From contig JAHIQT010000016.1 in the NCBI GenBank assembly GCA_018903255.1, positions 1 to 35,923 on the forward strand: a stretch of 35,923 nucleotides of DNA. The letters run 5' to 3'. Every line of letters starts with the position of its first letter. The stretch's first letter is position 1. The notes under the pieces were generated by a model. It saw nothing but the letters and a program-made list of their open reading frames with translations. It ran no database searches and was not told where the DNA came from. The position numbers and the translations under genes are program-made. The DNA comes from Bacillota bacterium (GTDB lineage: Bacteria; Bacillota; Clostridia; Eubacteriales; Eubacteriaceae). Below are positions 32,518 to 35,923 of this stretch, one piece after another.

Positions 32518-33475
32518 TCTTGGCATTGATACCAGTAACTATACAACTTCGGTTGCCTTAGTAGACGAAAATGAAAAGATGATTTATAACAAGGGCATCC
32601 TATTGGAAGTGAAGTCAGGAGAAAGAGGACTTCGTCAATCGGATGCCCTTTTTCAGCATGTTCAACATTTGCCACGATTGCTTGCGGATCTGCCCCGCGG
32701 TCGGGAAATCGAGGTCATCTGCTATTCACAGCGGCCGCGGCCGCTACTTGACTCCTATATGCCGGTCTTTCGTGCGGGCGAGTCTTTAGCGCGGTCGCTT
32801 GCTGGTGTATTGGATGTCAAATTACTGCCAGTGAGTCACCAGGAGAACCATCTCCGGGCGGCAATCTATGGTAGTGGTTCACCGGAATTGGAAACAACCT
32901 TCGCAGCGGTTCATTTTTCTGGAGGTACGTCAGAAATTCTGTTGGTTCAAAAAAAAGATATTGGCTACGACTGTGAAATCATCGCCCAGACGCGCGATCT
33001 CAATGCCGGACAACTGGTTGACCGGATTGGAGTCCTGATGGGCTGCGACTTTCCCGCAGGAGAAGCTTTAGAAGCTTTGGCAAAGCAGGTTGTCCCAGAA
33101 TCGATTAGCAGCCAATTTGTTATTTCGGCAACCATGGATGGGAGTGATTTTCATTTTTCGGGTCAGGAAAACCAGGCTCAGAGACTTTTGCAAGCGGGCG
33201 CTGATCAGGAGATCGTGGCCTACCTGGTGCTCAAAGCGATTGCTAAAACGCTGTCCAAATCGATTGGGGGATTGCGAAAAAATCACCCCTTTCAGTCGGT
33301 GCTTTTTTCCGGTGGGGTAATGTCAAATCAGATTATCAAAAAAATCGTGGTGCAGGAACTGCAAGCATCGGGACTCAATCTTTATTTTTCACCCGGGGAA
33401 TATTCTCGGGACAATGCGGTAGGAAATGCATTGATGGGGATCGACTATTATAAGAGCAATGAGGTGAGAACGTGA
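32504..33475 (+). CDS. Kae1/TsaD-like paralogue (M22 family), function unknown
   Basis: The 324-residue ASKHA-fold protein starts at ATG 32504 inside the nusB end, with AAGGA eight bases upstream. It begins LGIDTSNYTTSVALVDE. It keeps the Kae1-type metal ligands: HxxxH in SHQENH (H112, H116) and an Asp in YSRDNAVGN (D304). Other TsaD landmarks are altered: the glycine loop reads HFSGGTSEILL, and FSGLKT becomes FSGQENQ. The true TsaD that makes t6A37 in tRNA is therefore likely elsewhere, and this is the clostridial paralogue found between nusB and xseA. It overlaps xseA by four bases (GTGA). Its substrate is unknown. Confidence 0.8.
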   Translation: MSALSLGIDTSNYTTSVALVDENEKMIYNKGILLEVKSGERGLRQSDALFQHVQHLPRLLADLPRGREIEVICYSQRPRPLLDSYMPVFRAGESLARSLAGVLDVKLLPVSHQENHLRAAIYGSGSPELETTFAAVHFSGGTSEILLVQKKDIGYDCEIIAQTRDLNAGQLVDRIGVLMGCDFPAGEALEALAKQVVPESISSQFVISATMDGSDFHFSGQENQAQRLLQAGADQEIVAYLVLKAIAKTLSKSIGGLRKNHPFQSVLFSGGVMSNQIIKKIVVQELQASGLNLYFSPGEYSRDNAVGNALMGIDYYKSNEVRT

Positions 33476-34683
33476 CAAATGCAAGAATACTCAGCGTCTC
33501 TGAGCTTAACCAGTATGTTAAAACCTTGTTGGAATCAAACAGTCTTCTTAAGAATCTGGCGATCCAGGGGGAACTTTCCAACGTGAAACGGGCGGCATCA
33601 GGACATTTGTATTTTTCTCTGAAAGATGCCGCCAGTAAAATTGATTGCGTGATGTTTAAGAATGCGGCCATCGGTCTTAAGTTTTTGCCCAAAGAAGGCC
33701 AGAAGGTGACATTGCGGGGGAGTTTAGGCGTTTATCAGCCCAGCGGACAATATCAGATTACAGTGAGATCGATGGAGCCACAGGGGTTGGGGGATCTTTT
33801 CCAGGCCTATCTGGCGCTAAAAGATGCTCTCGAAGGCAAGGGATATTTTGATCGCGATCATAAAAAAAAGCTGCCAGAAATCATCAGCCGGGTTGGTCTT
33901 ATCACGTCTCCGACCGGAGCAGCGGTAAAAGATATGATTTCGATTATCAAACGTCGGAATCCGCTGATCGATATTGTCATTTATCCCAGTCTGGTGCAGG
34001 GTGATGAAGCGGCTGGGAATATCATCAAGGGCATTCGAGCCTTTAATGCTGTTCAGTCGGTCGATGTGATCATCATCGGCCGGGGGGGCGGTTCGATTGA
34101 AGATTTATGGGCCTTTAATGATGAGTATCTGGCTAAAGCCATTTATGAATCGGACTTACCGATCGTTTCGGCGGTCGGACATGAAATTGACTATACGATA
34201 GCTGATTTTGTGGCTGACTTACGGGCACCCACACCTTCTGGTGCGGCAGAACTGGTGGCCGAAGAAACCATGACGATGATTCTGGCTCTGGTTAACCAGA
34301 AAAGCCGCCTGATTCAGATTATCGAAGCTATAATCGGTAAAAACCGTGAGACTGTCTTGCGGTTAAAAAAAGATTTACTGCGGTTTCGTCCCCAGGAACG
34401 GATCGAAGAAATGCGTCTTTATCTGGATCTCATTAATGACCGGATGATCCGTGCATTAAAAGGTCGGATTAAAAATGAGCGACAGCAACTGATAAATGTA
34501 AAAACCCGGATCGAAGCCATGAGTCCTGTAAATGTGCTAAAAAAAGGTTATGTTCGGGTGACCGATAACAATGGCTTCCCCATTGCTTCGATAACTGCTT
34601 TAACGAACGATCAGCTCGTGATCCTTCATTTTGCGGATGGTGAGGCGAAGGCAAGCATTCAATCCACTAAGGAGAATAAATAA
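33472..34683 (+). CDS. xseA: Exodeoxyribonuclease VII large subunit
   Basis: XseA with XseB forms a nuclease that digests single-stranded DNA from both ends. The 403-residue protein starts with GTG at 33472 after GAGGTGAG. It has the N-terminal OB fold (LAIQGELSNVKRAASGHLYFSLKD in two adjoining parts), GLITSPTGAAVKD, the catalytic-core GRGGGSIEDLWAFNDE, SAVGHEIDYTIADFVADLRAPTPSGAAEL (adjoining parts), and a C-terminal coiled coil ending with LKKGYVRVTD. Overlap with the genes on both sides shows tight translational coupling. Confidence 0.97.
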   Translation: MTNARILSVSELNQYVKTLLESNSLLKNLAIQGELSNVKRAASGHLYFSLKDAASKIDCVMFKNAAIGLKFLPKEGQKVTLRGSLGVYQPSGQYQITVRSMEPQGLGDLFQAYLALKDALEGKGYFDRDHKKKLPEIISRVGLITSPTGAAVKDMISIIKRRNPLIDIVIYPSLVQGDEAAGNIIKGIRAFNAVQSVDVIIIGRGGGSIEDLWAFNDEYLAKAIYESDLPIVSAVGHEIDYTIADFVADLRAPTPSGAAELVAEETMTMILALVNQKSRLIQIIEAIIGKNRETVLRLKKDLLRFRPQERIEEMRLYLDLINDRMIRALKGRIKNERQQLINVKTRIEAMSPVNVLKKGYVRVTDNNGFPIASITALTNDQLVILHFADGEAKASIQSTKENK

Positions 34684-34901
34684 TGGCAGTTAAAAAACTA
34701 AAAACTAAAATGAGTCGACTGGAGACCATTGCAGAACTACTAGAAGATGACAATCAGGAAATTGAGGCATCGATGAAATTGTTTGAAGAAGGCATAAAAC
34801 TGATCAATGAGTGCAGCGCCGATTTGGACACGCTTGAAGGAAAAATAACGATTATGGTCGATGGCGAAGAGCAGGAATTCGAGGGGAGTGTGGAGGCGTG
34901 A
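34683..34901 (+). CDS. xseB: Exodeoxyribonuclease VII small subunit
   Basis: The 72-residue helical protein has SRLETIAELLEDDNQEIEAS and MKLFEEGIKLINEC, the standard XseB pattern of two helices that bind the XseA coiled coil. The ATG shares its first base with the xseA stop codon (TAATG), with AAGGAG upstream. The start of ispA overlaps its stop codon. Confidence 0.95.
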   Translation: MAVKKLKTKMSRLETIAELLEDDNQEIEASMKLFEEGIKLINECSADLDTLEGKITIMVDGEEQEFEGSVEA

Positions 34902-35794
34902 GCAATTTTAAAAATCAGCTTAATGAGCGGGTAGCTGAAATTAATGGGGAGCTGGAGAAAGCTTTTCAACAAAATCTCGACACCCCGGAAGTGATTCTCG
35001 AAGCCATGAAATACAGCATTTTTGCCGGCGGAAAACGACTGCGCCCGATTTTGATGATGGAAACCTGCCGCGCCCTGGAAGGCGATCTGGAAAGGGTCAA
35101 ACCGCTGGCGATGGGAATGGAGATGATCCACACATACTCGCTGATCCATGATGATTTGCCGGCTATGGATAATGATGATCTGAGGCGGGGGAAACCCACT
35201 AATCATAAGGTTTATGGAGATGCAATGGCGATTCTGGCCGGCGATGGACTCCTCAATTATGCGGTTGAAACGATGCTCCAGGGAACCCATGGCCTGACTG
35301 GCCTTGCTTTGACAAACTATCTTTCTGCGATGAAATCGATTATGGGAGCTGCTGGCGTGCGCGGCATGATCGGTGGTCAGGTAGCTGACATGCTAAGCGA
35401 GGATAAGGTCATTGGTCTTGACGAAATGGACTATATTCATCTGCACAAAACCGCTGCCCTGCTTGAAGCCTGTGTTCAGAGCGGTTGCTTGATGGCTGGA
35501 GCTGAACCGGCTACCCAGGGCCGGCTGATCAGTTATAGTCACCGGATCGGCCTGGCTTTTCAGATTGTCGATGATATTCTTGATATTGAAGGCAACGAGG
35601 CGGATCTGGGCAAGCCGATTGGCAGTGACGAAAAAAATCATAAATCCACCTTCGTATCACTCTATGGCCTGGAGGCGTCAAAATTGCGGGTAGCTGAGTT
35701 GGAAACCGAAGCCATTGAAATGCTTAAGCCAATTGGTGACCGCACCACCTTTCTTCAGGAGTTGGCCAAGTATATTTGCCGCCGCCGAAAATAA
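34898..35794 (+). CDS. ispA: (2E,6E)-farnesyl diphosphate synthase
   Basis: This prenyltransferase condenses dimethylallyl and isopentenyl diphosphates to farnesyl diphosphate, feeding undecaprenyl and quinone-type lipids. The 298-residue protein starts with GTG at 34898 (the GTGA overlaps xseB); GGGGAG at 34882-34887 is the better-spaced ribosome site. GGKRLRP (44-50), the first Asp-rich motif DDLPAMDNDD (85-94) and the second, DDILD (225-229), are intact. The gene order xseA-xseB-ispA is typical. dxs, often the next gene, is not present before tlyA. Confidence 0.95.
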   Translation: MSNFKNQLNERVAEINGELEKAFQQNLDTPEVILEAMKYSIFAGGKRLRPILMMETCRALEGDLERVKPLAMGMEMIHTYSLIHDDLPAMDNDDLRRGKPTNHKVYGDAMAILAGDGLLNYAVETMLQGTHGLTGLALTNYLSAMKSIMGAAGVRGMIGGQVADMLSEDKVIGLDEMDYIHLHKTAALLEACVQSGCLMAGAEPATQGRLISYSHRIGLAFQIVDDILDIEGNEADLGKPIGSDEKNHKSTFVSLYGLEASKLRVAELETEAIEMLKPIGDRTTFLQELAKYICRRRK

Positions 35795-35886
35795 GGAATC
35801 AGGCTTTCAGATCAAACAGCAAGCGATTCATAGTTAACAAGAAAATTAGCATATAGCTGAAAACAGACCCATGAAAAGAGGAAAAA

Positions 35887-35923
35887 TTGAAAGAACGTTT
35901 AGATAAATTGTTAGTAAACCGGA
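35887..35923 (+). CDS. tlyA: TlyA-family rRNA 2'-O-methyltransferase (first residues only)
   Basis: Only 12 codons are inside the window: TTG at 35887 with AGAGG five bases upstream, giving MKERLDKLLVNR. This is the conserved start of the S4 RNA-binding domain of TlyA/hemolysin-A-like methyltransferases, which commonly follow ispA or dxs in clostridia. The call relies on these few residues plus position. Confidence 0.7.
   Translation, partial: MKERLDKLLVNR

Overview
The window looks like chromosomal DNA of a low-to-mid GC clostridial bacterium, most likely an acetogen-type Eubacteriaceae (Acetobacterium-like). The species call is an inference. It rests on a SCIFF peptide with its radical SAM maturase beside yajC, a CD1247-type protein and Asp23/Gls24 protein after efp, a PfoR-type membrane protein, an S-box metK, and the nusB-xseA-xseB-ispA-tlyA order. 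Nearly every gene is housekeeping and most are on the + strand. There are no rRNA or tRNA genes, transposase genes, phage genes or CRISPR arrays.

Layout: (1) 1-2770 holds the start of a TtcA-type tRNA thiolase (minus strand), a DUF368 membrane protein and an M24 aminopeptidase. (2) 2842-5551 holds a strong promoter, a SAM-I riboswitch with terminator and metK, then a cysteine-motif protein and a DUF308 membrane protein. (3) 5577-6851 is a lone minus-strand glycosyltransferase. (4) 7067-11936 is a U32 protein plus MutS2. (5) 12107-15027 is dcd, cysteine desulfurase and thiI, followed by a 207-bp REP/MITE-like element and a terminator. (6) 15362-17812 is hflX with an N-terminal JAMM-like domain, plus a YigZ-family gene. 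(7) 17904-19773 is a PfoR-type PTS IIC gene behind a structured leader, then a VanZ-like gene. (8) 19791-25739 is radA, a probable 6S RNA gene, ruvA, ruvB, queA, tgt and yajC. (9) 25827-27381 is the 47-residue SCIFF precursor, an intrinsic terminator and the SCIFF maturase. (10) 27463-29655 is rho, whose product has two RNA-binding OB domains, and rpmE. (11) 29737-35923 is prmC, efp, a CD1247-like gene, an Asp23 gene, nusB, a Kae1/TsaD paralogue, xseA, xseB, ispA and the start of tlyA.

Functional themes: translation and its quality control (EF-P, PrmC, L31, HflX, MutS2, YigZ), tRNA modification (TtcA-like, ThiI with its sulfur donor, QueA, Tgt), DNA repair (RadA, RuvAB, XseAB), global transcription control (6S RNA, Rho, NusB) and isoprenoid synthesis. 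The least ordinary items are the tandem-OB Rho, the JAMM-HflX fusion, the SCIFF locus split by a terminator, the structured leader of the PTS IIC gene, and a small repeat family. One copy of that repeat lies between scfB and rho, next to a 10-bp inverted repeat that covers the rho promoter -10.
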